This document shows, one piece after another, positions 8,761-16,406 of a stretch of DNA of 64,000 nucleotides. The notes under the pieces are model-generated. The model searched no databases, was not told where the DNA came from, and worked only from the letters and a program-made list of their open reading frames with translations. The first letter of the stretch is position 1, and the number at the start of each line of letters is the position of its first letter. Source of the stretch: Ardenticatenaceae bacterium (lineage in GTDB: Bacteria > Chloroflexota > Anaerolineae > Promineifilales > Promineifilaceae). The DNA is taken from NCBI GenBank assembly GCA_020634435.1, contig JACKBS010000015.1:179415-243414 (forward strand), in the 5' to 3' direction. The position numbers and the translations under genes were made by a program.

Positions 8761-8820
8761 GAAGTGAAAAGTAAAAAGTGAAAAGTTACACTGCTTATCA
8801 CTTTCTACTTTTCACTTTTA
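8761..8820. repeat. Intergenic repeat array, AGTGAAAAGT family
   Basis: GAAGTGAAAAGTAAAAAGTG units followed by the inverse ATCACTTTCTACTTTTCACT. It lies between the fusion gene and the upstream lipoprotein gene and could act as a hairpin at the end of the latter. Confidence 0.75.
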
Positions 8821-8828
8821 ACTAGATT

Positions 8829-9338
8829 TTATTCTTCAACCATAATGGTGACGGAATCACCATCTTCAAACTCTTCGTGGGTACCGAGGGACATGTAAAC
8901 CGAGATTTCGTGCTCGCCGGGTTCCAGGCCGGGCAATGCCTGATCGGTATTGCCACCCATCACCATGCCAAACGAAACACCATCGACGTAGACGTGCCAA
9001 TGGTTGTCATTTTCACCCAGCTTGAAATTCGCCACATCAACCTCAACCAACACCTGATCCAGCGTGCTAAAGGTTGCGCCATCCTCTGGCGAAGTAATGG
9101 TGATCGTCGCGCCGCCTTCGTTGGGAATGCGGTTGTGCTCGTCCATGTGCTCGTGATCCATATCTTCCATGTCTGAATGGTCCATATCTTCCATATCCGA
9201 ATGATCCATATCGTCCATGGTGCTGTCGTCGGCAGCGGGTTCATCGCCGCCGGAACTGGAGCAGGCAGCCAGGAACAAGCCAGCAACCAAGATGCCGATT
9301 ACGAGCCAAAAGCGAACTAGATTATTTTTGTTTTTCAT
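8829..9338 (-). CDS. Met/His/Asp-rich lipoprotein, likely metal-binding
   Basis: A 169-residue lipoprotein: lipobox LAAC with acylated Cys-26. Residues about 37-68 form a run of repeats of the type DMDHSDME (three to four units), rich in Met, His and Asp. A single beta-sandwich domain of about 95 residues follows, with a conserved NDNHWHVYVDG segment. Such Met/His repeats bind Cu(I)/Cu(II) or Ag in periplasmic copper proteins. The copper neighbours make that the leading guess. No enzyme motif is visible. Confidence 0.7.
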   Translation of the reverse strand: MKNKNNLVRFWLVIGILVAGLFLAACSSSGGDEPAADDSTMDDMDHSDMEDMDHSDMEDMDHEHMDEHNRIPNEGGATITITSPEDGATFSTLDQVLVEVDVANFKLGENDNHWHVYVDGVSFGMVMGGNTDQALPGLEPGEHEISVYMSLGTHEEFEDGDSVTIMVEE

Positions 9339-9450
9339 TTATTTATCCTTATTTTGTCAGCCGAGCGTAATTTAAGCTGGCCAACATTGTGCGCATTTTT
9401 AATTTTAGGAGAAGAAGTAAGGATACGGCCGTATCTTTCCCAACTTCTCA

Positions 9451-10050
9451 TCAGCCAGACTTACGCCGCAGCAACCCAACCAATCCTACCGCAATCCCGG
9501 CCAACCCAGCCCCACTGCCCACAAACGCCCAGGTGCGGGCCGTTTGCAGCTCTGTCTGAAGCTGATCCACCTGCTCTTGCAGAGCGATGGTGTCGGGGAG
9601 CGCCTGCGGGAATTGCAAATTGCTGGCGGGCAGCACTTCTTCGGGGTCCAGCTGCACATCCACATCGGTGCTGCCAAGCGTGCCAAACAGCCGGGTGGTA
9701 TACACGCCGCGCACGGTGGGGAACAATGTTGCCGTGTACAAACCGGGGGTATCGGTGGGATTCATGTTGACGCGCCAGGTACGCCCGGCATACAGCACTT
9801 CCACATCCAGCGTGGCTTCGGCATCGGTCACGGGCTGTTCGTTTTCGGTGATTTCGATGGTGAGCGCGTTCCGCTCGCCAACGATGGGTGGCTCTTGCAG
9901 CCAACCAATCACGATAACGTATGGACCTACCTCAACGCGGGTGTGGGCCAGGGCCGTTTGCGCTGTCTGGATTAAGCCAACTGCCGCCAAAAATACGGCC
10001 GTTGCGCCCAGCAAAAGCATCCGCAAGCTGCGGGAAAATTGAGTTTTCAT
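9451..10050 (-). CDS. Exported beta-sandwich protein with C-terminal membrane anchor, unknown
   Basis: A 199-residue protein: signal peptide (about 1-35, ending AQTALAH), an immunoglobulin-like domain starting HTRVEVGPYVIVIGWLQEPP, a short coiled coil (LQEQVDQLQTELQ, about 160-172) and a final helix with an RRK stop signal. The layout resembles YcnI/CopC/FixH-like periplasmic domains found near copper genes. A specific function is not recognised. It lies in the same minus-strand run as the copper proteins, separated from the lipoprotein by about 110 bases without clear features. Confidence 0.65.
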   Translation of the reverse strand: MKTQFSRSLRMLLLGATAVFLAAVGLIQTAQTALAHTRVEVGPYVIVIGWLQEPPIVGERNALTIEITENEQPVTDAEATLDVEVLYAGRTWRVNMNPTDTPGLYTATLFPTVRGVYTTRLFGTLGSTDVDVQLDPEEVLPASNLQFPQALPDTIALQEQVDQLQTELQTARTWAFVGSGAGLAGIAVGLVGLLRRKSG

Positions 10051-10145
10051 ACGGTTTTCCTAATTTATGTAAAGCTAAAAAGCAATTTGATGATTGCAAG
10101 TGTAAAGGTCGCCATTCTAAAGCGCAACCAAAAGAGAAGGGGCGA

Positions 10146-10469
10146 TCAGGCAAAGTGAGGCGGGGGTGTGGGAGGAGGCAGTATAAATTCTGAAGGGGGG
10201 CGAAACGGCCGTAAGTAGGTGCGGCTAAAACCAAACCAGGTCACCACGCTTAATCCGCCCGCCACAATAAACGACAGGGAGAAAAAGGCAAGGATCGTGC
10301 ATACGGCCGTATGCCCCGCTGGAATCTGTTCCGGCAAATGTTCAAACGTCGCCTGCACTGGCAAGGCTGGCTCACCCGTTACCAGACAGGCGCAGGTGTA
10401 AACGCCAGCCGGTGTCAGGCCAATGTGTGCCAGCAATAACAGCAGGAACAAGAAACGAGAACGTAGCAT
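10146..10469 (-). CDS. Small membrane protein of unknown function
   Basis: A 107-residue protein with an N-terminal hydrophobic segment or signal peptide, a Cys pair (YTCACL) near residues 25-28, a second hydrophobic helix (about 58-80) and a proline-rich tail (ILPPPTPPPHFA). The two close cysteines could bind copper or form a disulphide outside the membrane. Its stop is near the start of a copper-region gene run and it lies only 9 bases downstream of the DUF3105 gene, so it is probably co-transcribed. No family was recognised. Confidence 0.55.
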   Translation of the reverse strand: MLRSRFLFLLLLLAHIGLTPAGVYTCACLVTGEPALPVQATFEHLPEQIPAGHTAVCTILAFFSLSFIVAGGLSVVTWFGFSRTYLRPFRPPSEFILPPPTPPPHFA

Positions 10470-10478
10470 GAATCTAGT

Positions 10479-11021
10479 TTAGGGAGCCGGGACGCCGACA
10501 CCCTGCGTGCAAGCGCCACCCAGTTCTGGCGTTGTGGGGCCAAGCCGATAGCGATCAATGAAATCTTGAATACGGCCGTCGCTGGCCGAATCTACCTTTA
10601 GCTGCAAACCCCAGGCGGTCACCACGATGGGACTGTCTTGGCCCTCGTAAGGGCTCAACAGCAGAAATGTTTCACCCCTAACTAACTGCTGTAAATCAGC
10701 CACTTCATCGGCGGCCAAATCAGGACGATAGCTAATCCACACTGCGCCATGCTCCATTGAATGAATCGCATTGCCTGTTTGCACGGGGTCGGTGTAAATG
10801 CCACAGTTTTGCCAGACGTTGTAATGTTCCCCACCCGCAGGCGGCGCTGCCGAGTCATCAAACACGATCGAATCATCATGGCCTCGTGCGGGGCGCGGAA
10901 ACTGGACCACACCATCAATTTGCGGTTTCGGCCGTACATTCAAATAAAGAATAAGGGCAAGACCAACTACCCCAACAACAATCACGCTAAGAACAATTAA
11001 ATTGCGACGACTACTTAACAT
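10479..11021 (-). CDS. DUF3105 family membrane-anchored protein (copy 1)
   Basis: A 180-residue protein with one N-terminal helix (about 8-28) and a DUF3105 domain outside the membrane. The conserved core is GGEHYNVWQNCGIY near residue 63 and NAIHSMEHGAVWISY near 83-97. Its His, Cys, Met and Glu residues look like a metal site. The end has a Cys in GGACTQGVG. The family has no assigned function. Lying next to a paralogue within a copper gene run suggests copper binding or transfer, which is inference only. Confidence 0.8.
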   Translation of the reverse strand: MLSSRRNLIVLSVIVVGVVGLALILYLNVRPKPQIDGVVQFPRPARGHDDSIVFDDSAAPPAGGEHYNVWQNCGIYTDPVQTGNAIHSMEHGAVWISYRPDLAADEVADLQQLVRGETFLLLSPYEGQDSPIVVTAWGLQLKVDSASDGRIQDFIDRYRLGPTTPELGGACTQGVGVPAP

Positions 11022-11051
11022 CTTCCACTCCAGGTTTGAAAATTTGGCCGA

Positions 11052-11654
11052 TTAGCTAAGGGGGATACCAACCCCACCACTACAGCTGGAACCAGATTCT
11101 GGACCGCGTACTTGCTTGTAGCGATCAATAAATTCTTCAATGCGGGCATCACTGGCAGAATCTACGGCCAACTGGCGGTCCCAAACAGTGAGCACAACAG
11201 GGCTGGTCTGTTCAGGATAAGGACTTACCAGCATAAAATTTCCCCCACGGGCTACACTTTCCAGAGCGGCCACCTGGTCGGCGGGCAAATCTAGATTGTA
11301 GGTAATCCATACGGCACCATGTTCCATGGAGTGAATGGCATACTGGCCTTCAACGGGGGTTGTATAAATGCCACAATTTTGCCAAACAGAGGCATGAGGC
11401 CCACCTGTGGGTGGCGTATCGCCAAAGGGAATGACGAGCGAATCATCATGCTGGTTAGCAACGGCCGTATCCACGACCAGCACACCTTCAATCTCAGGGC
11501 GCGTAGCACGATATATCAGCAGCCCAACCAGACTTAAAACAACGACCGCCAAAGGAATCCAGATGCGCAAGGATTGCATCCGCTTTTCACGCGCTAACTG
11601 TTCGCGCCTGATATCGCGCTTACTCCGCTTTTGCCCCGAGGGTGTTTTGCTCAC
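11052..11654 (-). CDS. DUF3105 family membrane-anchored protein (copy 2)
   Basis: A protein of about 200 residues and paralogue of the gene 30 bases downstream. It has a basic N-terminus (SGQKRSKRDIRREQ), one helix, then the same core blocks (GPHASVWQNCGIYTTPV and YAIHSMEHGAVWITY) and a terminal Cys in SSCSGG. An ATG at 11726 would add 24 poorly conserved residues. The GTG at 11654 is preferred because GGAGAG stands just upstream on the minus strand. The tandem pair probably forms the first genes of the run toward 6445. Confidence 0.78.
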   Translation of the reverse strand: MSKTPSGQKRSKRDIRREQLAREKRMQSLRIWIPLAVVVLSLVGLLIYRATRPEIEGVLVVDTAVANQHDDSLVIPFGDTPPTGGPHASVWQNCGIYTTPVEGQYAIHSMEHGAVWITYNLDLPADQVAALESVARGGNFMLVSPYPEQTSPVVLTVWDRQLAVDSASDARIEEFIDRYKQVRGPESGSSCSGGVGIPLS

Positions 11655-11790
11655 AGCGTCTCTCCGTAGGTGTTCAATTATTGATTGGTGAATTGTCGCG
11701 AATCGAGTTGCAAAATCGCCTTGCAATTATCTCTGTGAATCAATATCTTTCAATAATTTTTCATGCGAAACTCAGACTCGAGTCCGCTTT

Positions 11791-11835
11791 TGCAAAATAA
11801 AAGACCCTGATCGATTTGTCAACCGACCAAGGTCT
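11791..11835 (-). terminator. Intrinsic terminator after copA
   Basis: Read on the minus strand, AGACCTTGGTCG pairs with CGATCAGGGTCT (two mismatches) around a 10-base loop and is followed by TTTTATTTT. It lies about 85 bases beyond the copA stop. Confidence 0.6.
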
Positions 11836-11854
11836 GAAAAATGTTTCTACATCT

Positions 11855-11880
11855 GTCATGCCCGCGTAGGCGGGCATCCA
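11855..11880. repeat. REP-like palindrome (GCCCGCGTAGGCGGGC type)
   Basis: ATGCCCGC-GTA-GGCGGGCAT is a tight 8-base stem flanked by GT and CCAG. This kind of CATGCCCGCNNNGGCGGGCATCC element is a widespread dispersed repeat in many bacterial genomes. Only one copy is seen here. Confidence 0.6.
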
Positions 11881-11920
11881 GTGGACTCCCACCTGCGCGG
11901 TAGTGACAATTTGATAAAAT

Positions 11921-14449
11921 TTACACCTTCAAGCGACGCAGCCGCAGGGCATTGGTTACCACGCTGATGCTAGAGAAAGCCATCGCGCCCGCCGCCAAAA
12001 TGGGGTGCAGTTGCTTAAGAAAGTCTGGGGCCCAGGCAAATGGGGCCAGGATGCCCGCCGCTACCGGGATGAGAATAGTGTTATAGCCAAACGCCCACGC
12101 CAGATTTTCGCGAATGTTGCGCATGGTGGCCTTAGACAGATGAATCGCTTGCGGCACACTGCGCAAATCGCCGCGCATCAGGGTGACATCGGCCGTTTCC
12201 ATGGCCACATCCGTGCCTGTGCCAATCGCCAGCCCAACATCGGCCTGAGCTAAAGCTGGGGCATCGTTGATGCCATCACCCACCATGCCTACGGCGTAGC
12301 CTTCTTCTTGCAGCTGCTTCACGTAGCTGGCCTTATCGCCCGGCAGCACCTCAGCAAAAACGCGATCAATGCCTACCTCGGCAGCAATGGCGTTGGCTGT
12401 CGCCTGATTGTCGCCAGTCATCATCACCACGGTCAGGCCGCGCGCTTTCATCTCGGCGACCGCTTCTTTGGAGCCTTCTTTGATGGTGTCAGCTACGCCA
12501 ATGACGGCGCTGGCCTGGCCATCAACAGCCAGCCACATAGCAGTTTTAGCTTGATCTTGCAGCGCCTGGGCTTTGGCTTCCAACCCGTTCAGGTAGATGC
12601 CCTCGCGCTCCATCAGCCGCAAATTACCGAGGAGGATGGAACGGCCGTTTACCTCGGCCGCCACCCCATGCCCCGCAATCCCATCAAAGTTCGTCGGTTC
12701 GTCCAGAACCAACCCTTTCTCCTGCGCCGCCCGCACAATTGCCTCACCCAGCGGATGCTCAGAGCCGCGCTCAGCGCTGGCCGCCAGCTGGAGCCAGTAA
12801 TCGGTCATCGGTAATCCGTTATCCGTGGTCGGTGAACCGTTTACCGATGACCGTTTACCGTTTACCGCTAACCGTTCACCGATGACCACATCCGTCACCG
12901 TCGGTTCGCCGCGCGTAATCGTGCCGGTTTTGTCCAAGACAATGGCGTTGAGCTTTTGCACCTGCTCCAACGCCGTGCTGCTTTTGAACAGGATGCCTTT
13001 CTCCGCACCCTTGCCCATGCCCACCATGATGGAAGTTGGCGTGGCCAGCCCCATCGCACACGGACAGGCAATGACCAATACGGCCGTTAATCGAATCAGC
13101 GCCGGCACAAAATCGCCACCCACTACCAGCCAAACGATGAAGGTGATCACCGCCATGCTAATCACAAATGGCACAAAATAAGCTGCCACCTGATCAACCA
13201 CGCGCTGGATTGGCGCTTTACTGCCTTGCGCCTGCTCCACCAGCTTAATGATCTGTGCTAGAGCGGTTTCCTTGCCGACTTTGGTCGCTTCAAATTTCAG
13301 CAAACCTTGTTTGTTAAGGGTCGCCCCAATCAGCTCATCACCTGCTTGTTTGCTCACCGGCAGCGATTCTCCGGTCAGCATGGATTCGTCCACGGAAGAA
13401 CGGCCGTCTACCACCACGCCATCCACCGGAATCTTTTCACCCGCACGAACCACAACCACATCCCCCTTCGCCACTTCGGCAATGGGAATGTCCAATTCTT
13501 GCCCGTTGCGCACCACGCGGGCCGTTTTAGCCTGCAAGCCCATCAGCTGCTTAATCGCTTCGCTGGTGCGCCCTTTGGCCCGTGCCTCAAGCAGCTTGCC
13601 CAGCACAATCAGCGTGATAATGACCGCCGAAGTCTCGAAATAAACGTGGTCGCCTAATGCCGTGCTGTTCCAGAAAGTTTGCGCCAGCAAAACGGCAATG
13701 CTGTAAAAGTAGGCCACGGAGGAGCCCATTGCCACCAGCACATCCATGTTGGCGCTGCCGTTGCGCAAACTTTTGTACGCGCCAACGTAGTAATCCCAAC
13801 CCACGTAAAACTGCACCGGCGTTGCCAAAACCAGGAACAGCCAGTTAACCCAGGTCGCATGGGCCCAATGACCAACCAGGCCAAAATCGCGGCTCATACT
13901 AAACAAAAAGAGCGGCAGCGAAAAAAGAATACCGACCAACAAGCGGGTCTTCTGGTGCTGAATTTCAGCTTCGCGGGCAGCGGCTTCGGCATCTTGCAAA
14001 TCATCGTCGCTGTCGGTTTCCACCACGTCGTACCCGGCACGACGCACGGCCGCCACCAGTTCAGCCCGGCTAACAGCGCCCGTTGCATAAGAAACGGCCG
14101 CTTTTTCATTGGCATAGTTCACGGTTGCCGAAAGAACGCCGTCCACTTTGTTCAGCGCCCGCTCGATGTTGGCAGCACAGTTGGTGCAGGTCATCCCCAG
14201 CAGCGAAAGGTCTAATTCGGCCGTGGGGATTTCATAACCAGCCCGCTTCACACGATCAATAACGGCCGTTGTCACATCCTGCCCTTTCACCAAAGCCGGA
14301 TCGTAGGTAAACGTCACCTTTTCATTGGCAAAATTCACCGTGGCCCCGGTAACACCTTCCACCTTCTTGGAATTTCGTTCAACCGCCGCCACACAGTTAG
14401 CACAGGTCATGCCTAACACCGGCAGCGTAATCTGTTTCTCTTCGGACAT
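11921..14449 (-). CDS. copA: Copper-exporting P1B-type ATPase CopA
   Basis: An 842-residue protein. Two heavy-metal-associated domains have MTCANC (about 14-19) and MTCTNC (about 87-92). Eight helices are expected, with the metal site CPC near 460, TGES near 358 in the actuator, the DKTGT phosphorylation loop near 505, and GDGIND near 730. It pumps Cu(I) out of the cytosol using ATP. Between DKTGT and SEHPLGEAI it carries about 30 odd residues (GERLAVNGKRSSVNG onward, about 520-551). These are encoded by a CGGTAA-type intergenic repeat and not by normal ATPase sequence. The frame stays open. copZ and csoR lie upstream on the same strand. Confidence 0.95.
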   Translation of the reverse strand: MSEEKQITLPVLGMTCANCVAAVERNSKKVEGVTGATVNFANEKVTFTYDPALVKGQDVTTAVIDRVKRAGYEIPTAELDLSLLGMTCTNCAANIERALNKVDGVLSATVNYANEKAAVSYATGAVSRAELVAAVRRAGYDVVETDSDDDLQDAEAAAREAEIQHQKTRLLVGILFSLPLFLFSMSRDFGLVGHWAHATWVNWLFLVLATPVQFYVGWDYYVGAYKSLRNGSANMDVLVAMGSSVAYFYSIAVLLAQTFWNSTALGDHVYFETSAVIITLIVLGKLLEARAKGRTSEAIKQLMGLQAKTARVVRNGQELDIPIAEVAKGDVVVVRAGEKIPVDGVVVDGRSSVDESMLTGESLPVSKQAGDELIGATLNKQGLLKFEATKVGKETALAQIIKLVEQAQGSKAPIQRVVDQVAAYFVPFVISMAVITFIVWLVVGGDFVPALIRLTAVLVIACPCAMGLATPTSIMVGMGKGAEKGILFKSSTALEQVQKLNAIVLDKTGTITRGEPTVTDVVIGERLAVNGKRSSVNGSPTTDNGLPMTDYWLQLAASAERGSEHPLGEAIVRAAQEKGLVLDEPTNFDGIAGHGVAAEVNGRSILLGNLRLMEREGIYLNGLEAKAQALQDQAKTAMWLAVDGQASAVIGVADTIKEGSKEAVAEMKARGLTVVMMTGDNQATANAIAAEVGIDRVFAEVLPGDKASYVKQLQEEGYAVGMVGDGINDAPALAQADVGLAIGTGTDVAMETADVTLMRGDLRSVPQAIHLSKATMRNIRENLAWAFGYNTILIPVAAGILAPFAWAPDFLKQLHPILAAGAMAFSSISVVTNALRLRRLKV
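12796..12887. repeat. CGGTAA-family repeat array inside copA
   Basis: Units such as TCGGTCATCGGTAATCCG and GTTTACCGATGACCGTTTAC occupy about 92 bases within the nucleotide-binding domain coding region. They match the intergenic arrays at 335-437 and 44832-44901 and are read through in frame by copA. Confidence 0.85.
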
Positions 14450-14529
14450 GATGTCCTTCCCTCATTTCTTAGCCACAAAGCGCAGAACCAGCGCAATTCC
14501 TTGCCAGTTCTGCCTACGAATGGCTGCTT

Positions 14530-14560
14530 TGGAAATCAAAAGGGGGCTTTATCAGCCCCC
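14530..14560 (-). terminator. Hairpin terminator after copZ
   Basis: GGGGGCT-TTATC-AGCCCCC at 14542-14560 is a perfect 7-base G/C stem. On the minus strand it is followed by TTTTGATTT. It may cause partial termination between copZ and copA, leaving more chaperone than pump transcript. Confidence 0.6.
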
Positions 14561-14570
14561 AAAAATCTGT

Positions 14571-14792
14571 TTAGCTCAGTTGGATTAGCCCCTCGGGCGG
14601 ATAGTTAATCTCTTGCAACAAGTCGCGAATTTTGTCCCAGGAAGCGGGTTCATCCCACGCTACCGTTACCTGCTTCGTGTCCTTGTCGGCCTGTACGCTT
14701 TGTACGCCTGCCAGGTCACCCAATTCCATTTCAATCGTGTGTGTGCAATGGACACAGCTAATATTTGGTACTGTAAAAGATTTAGTCGTCAT
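14571..14792 (-). CDS. copZ: Copper chaperone CopZ-like heavy-metal-associated protein
   Basis: A 73-residue ferredoxin-like protein with the metal motif CVHC (NISCVHCTHTIE), slightly different from the usual MxCxxC because Ile-Ser replaces the Met region. Such proteins carry Cu(I) in the cytosol to CopA. An upstream ATG at 14804 would add four residues, and MTTKSFTV at 14792 matches family starts better. It lies between csoR and copA on the same strand, in the standard csoR-copZ-copA order. Confidence 0.85.
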   Translation of the reverse strand: MTTKSFTVPNISCVHCTHTIEMELGDLAGVQSVQADKDTKQVTVAWDEPASWDKIRDLLQEINYPPEGLIQLS

Positions 14793-14862
14793 GATTCTCC
14801 TCAAATAGATTTAGGTTCGATTTTGCCCGCCATCCGCACATTCCTGATAACGAGCTGCTTTT

Positions 14863-15141
14863 TTATAACTTACTTGTCATTGTAAAAACGCTGGTAATCT
14901 CTTCCAGCACACGTTCCCGCTCATCGGCCTCATCGCCACGAATAGCCGTGGTAACACAGGTTCGTAGATGATTATCCAAAATGAGCGTGCTCACCTTGCT
15001 GAGCGCCGCCTGCACTGCCTGCACCTGCTTAATCACATCAATGCAGTAGGTATCTTCATCCACCATACGCTCGATGCCCTTCAGATGACCCGAGGCACTG
15101 GCCAGACGCTGCTTCACTGTTTTTTTCGTTACGTCGTCCAT
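14863..15141 (-). CDS. csoR: Copper-sensing repressor CsoR
   Basis: A 92-residue all-helical CsoR/RcnR family protein. Counting from ATG 15141, the copper ligands are all present: Cys-33 (TYCIDV), His-58 and Cys-62 (NHLRTC). In the family, apo-CsoR binds a G/C-rich operator and lets go when Cu(I) binds. An earlier ATG at 15183 would read through the candidate operator and is rejected. The gene leads a csoR-copZ-copA run and is probably self-regulated. Confidence 0.9.
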   Translation of the reverse strand: MDDVTKKTVKQRLASASGHLKGIERMVDEDTYCIDVIKQVQAVQAALSKVSTLILDNHLRTCVTTAIRGDEADERERVLEEITSVFTMTSKL

Positions 15142-15153
15142 ATTGTCCCATTT

Positions 15154-15178
15154 TACCCCACCCCCCAGGGGAGGGGTA
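15154..15178 (-). promoter_or_regulatory. Candidate CsoR operator
   Basis: TACCCCACCCC-CCA-GGGGAGGGGTA is a 25-base palindrome with one mismatched pair, 13 bases upstream of the csoR start. Known CsoR operators are G/C-tract palindromes of the same style with TA ends. Position and shape support it; binding is inferred. Confidence 0.55.
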
Positions 15179-15261
15179 CACAAACATTATAAAGGGATTT
15201 CTATTGGCTGGCAAGAGGCAATCTAATAGACAAAATAAATTAAAGTGACACAATAAGCCAC

Positions 15262-16308
15262 ATGGCAAATAAACGTAAACAAATACTTACACCAGAAGCT
15301 GATAAGCAACTGGTTGTGGCCTTCACAACATGTAAAGACGGTGAAATGAGAACCCGCATCCAGGCTGTCAGACTGTATGGCAATGAGGTTCCCGTCAACG
15401 AGATCACCAACCTGACTGGATTGCCACGACGCACCATCCTCCGCTGGTATGGACGATACCGACAACAAGGTCTAGGGGGATTTGTTGACAACCGCCAAGG
15501 GGGTAATCATCAATATCTTACCGATGAGCAGATACAGGATTTAGCCGCCAAGCTGCACCAGTATCGACCAGTTGACTTGTTCGGTCAGAAAGAGGCCGCC
15601 ACAGCTGATGGGCTGCATTGGTGTATCTCTGACTTGCGGCGAGCGATAAATCACTGGTATGGCATCGACTACAAAAGAAACGCTTCTTATCGACAACTGT
15701 TCCAGAAATGCGGTTTTAGTTGGCAGCGAACAGCCAAGGTGTTTCGCTCTCGTTCGGAGATGAAGGTAGCTGAGTTTGAAGAACAGTTAGAAAAAAGTGA
15801 TTGATTACGCCCAAACACATCCAGATGCCATCTATCTGAGTGAAGATGAAGCGAGTATGTATCTACAAGCTACCACCACATCAGTCTGGGCACCCGTCGG
15901 CAAACCCCTGTAGTTAAAGCCTCCCCGGAGCGAGATAAGGTCAGCTTCTATGGCACACTCAACCTCGTTTCTGGCCAGGAAATTGTTACCCAAGCGGAAA
16001 CGATGAATTCTGAGGCGACAGCTATTCATCTGAAACAGATTTTGGCTGCTTATCCGGCTAAACAAATTCTCTTGTTTTGGGATCGGGCCACATGGCATGG
16101 TGGTGCCGCGGTTCGACAAGTGTTAGCGGAAAATCCGCGACTGGAGTTGATGAAATATCCAGCGGGGTCACCGGATTTGAACCCACAGGAGCATGTGTGG
16201 AAGGCGGCTCGTACCCATGTCAGCCATAATCATGACCAGCCCAAATTGGCTGAGTTGGCTGACCGATTTGAACGCTTTCTCAAAACAAACAAGTTCAATT
16301 ATCTCTAG
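15262..16308 (+). pseudogene. IS630-family transposase, frameshifted
   Basis: The first frame (15262-15804) gives an HTH half (NEITNLTGLPRRTILRWYGR). It ends shortly after an A6 run (GAAAAAAGTG). A -1 shift there continues into VIDYAQTHPDAIYLSEDEAS, which is the usual IS630 arrangement and may be programmed. That frame stops at TAG 15911-15913. One missing base near 15905 must be restored to reach the third segment (PVVKASPERDKVSFYGT through FWDRATWHGG and SPDLNPQEHVWK, to 16308). All three DDE residues are present across the pieces. The second shift probably inactivates it, unless it is a sequencing error. Confidence 0.85.
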
Positions 16309-16406
16309 TTTTTCCTAAAAACTTGGCAAAGTCTGCCAAGCATGTACGAGCAGCAAACCTTTCTGCTCATTTAGAACCTTAAAAATGTGGGCCATCAGCA
16401 CTTGAA

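Noticed and set aside
11052..11726. Upstream ATG at 11726 for the second DUF3105 protein
   Set aside because: The added residues are not family-like, and GTG 11654 has a ribosome site.
12825..13181. Long plus-strand frames opposite copA
   Set aside because: They mirror the strongly conserved ATPase on the other strand and have no independent features.
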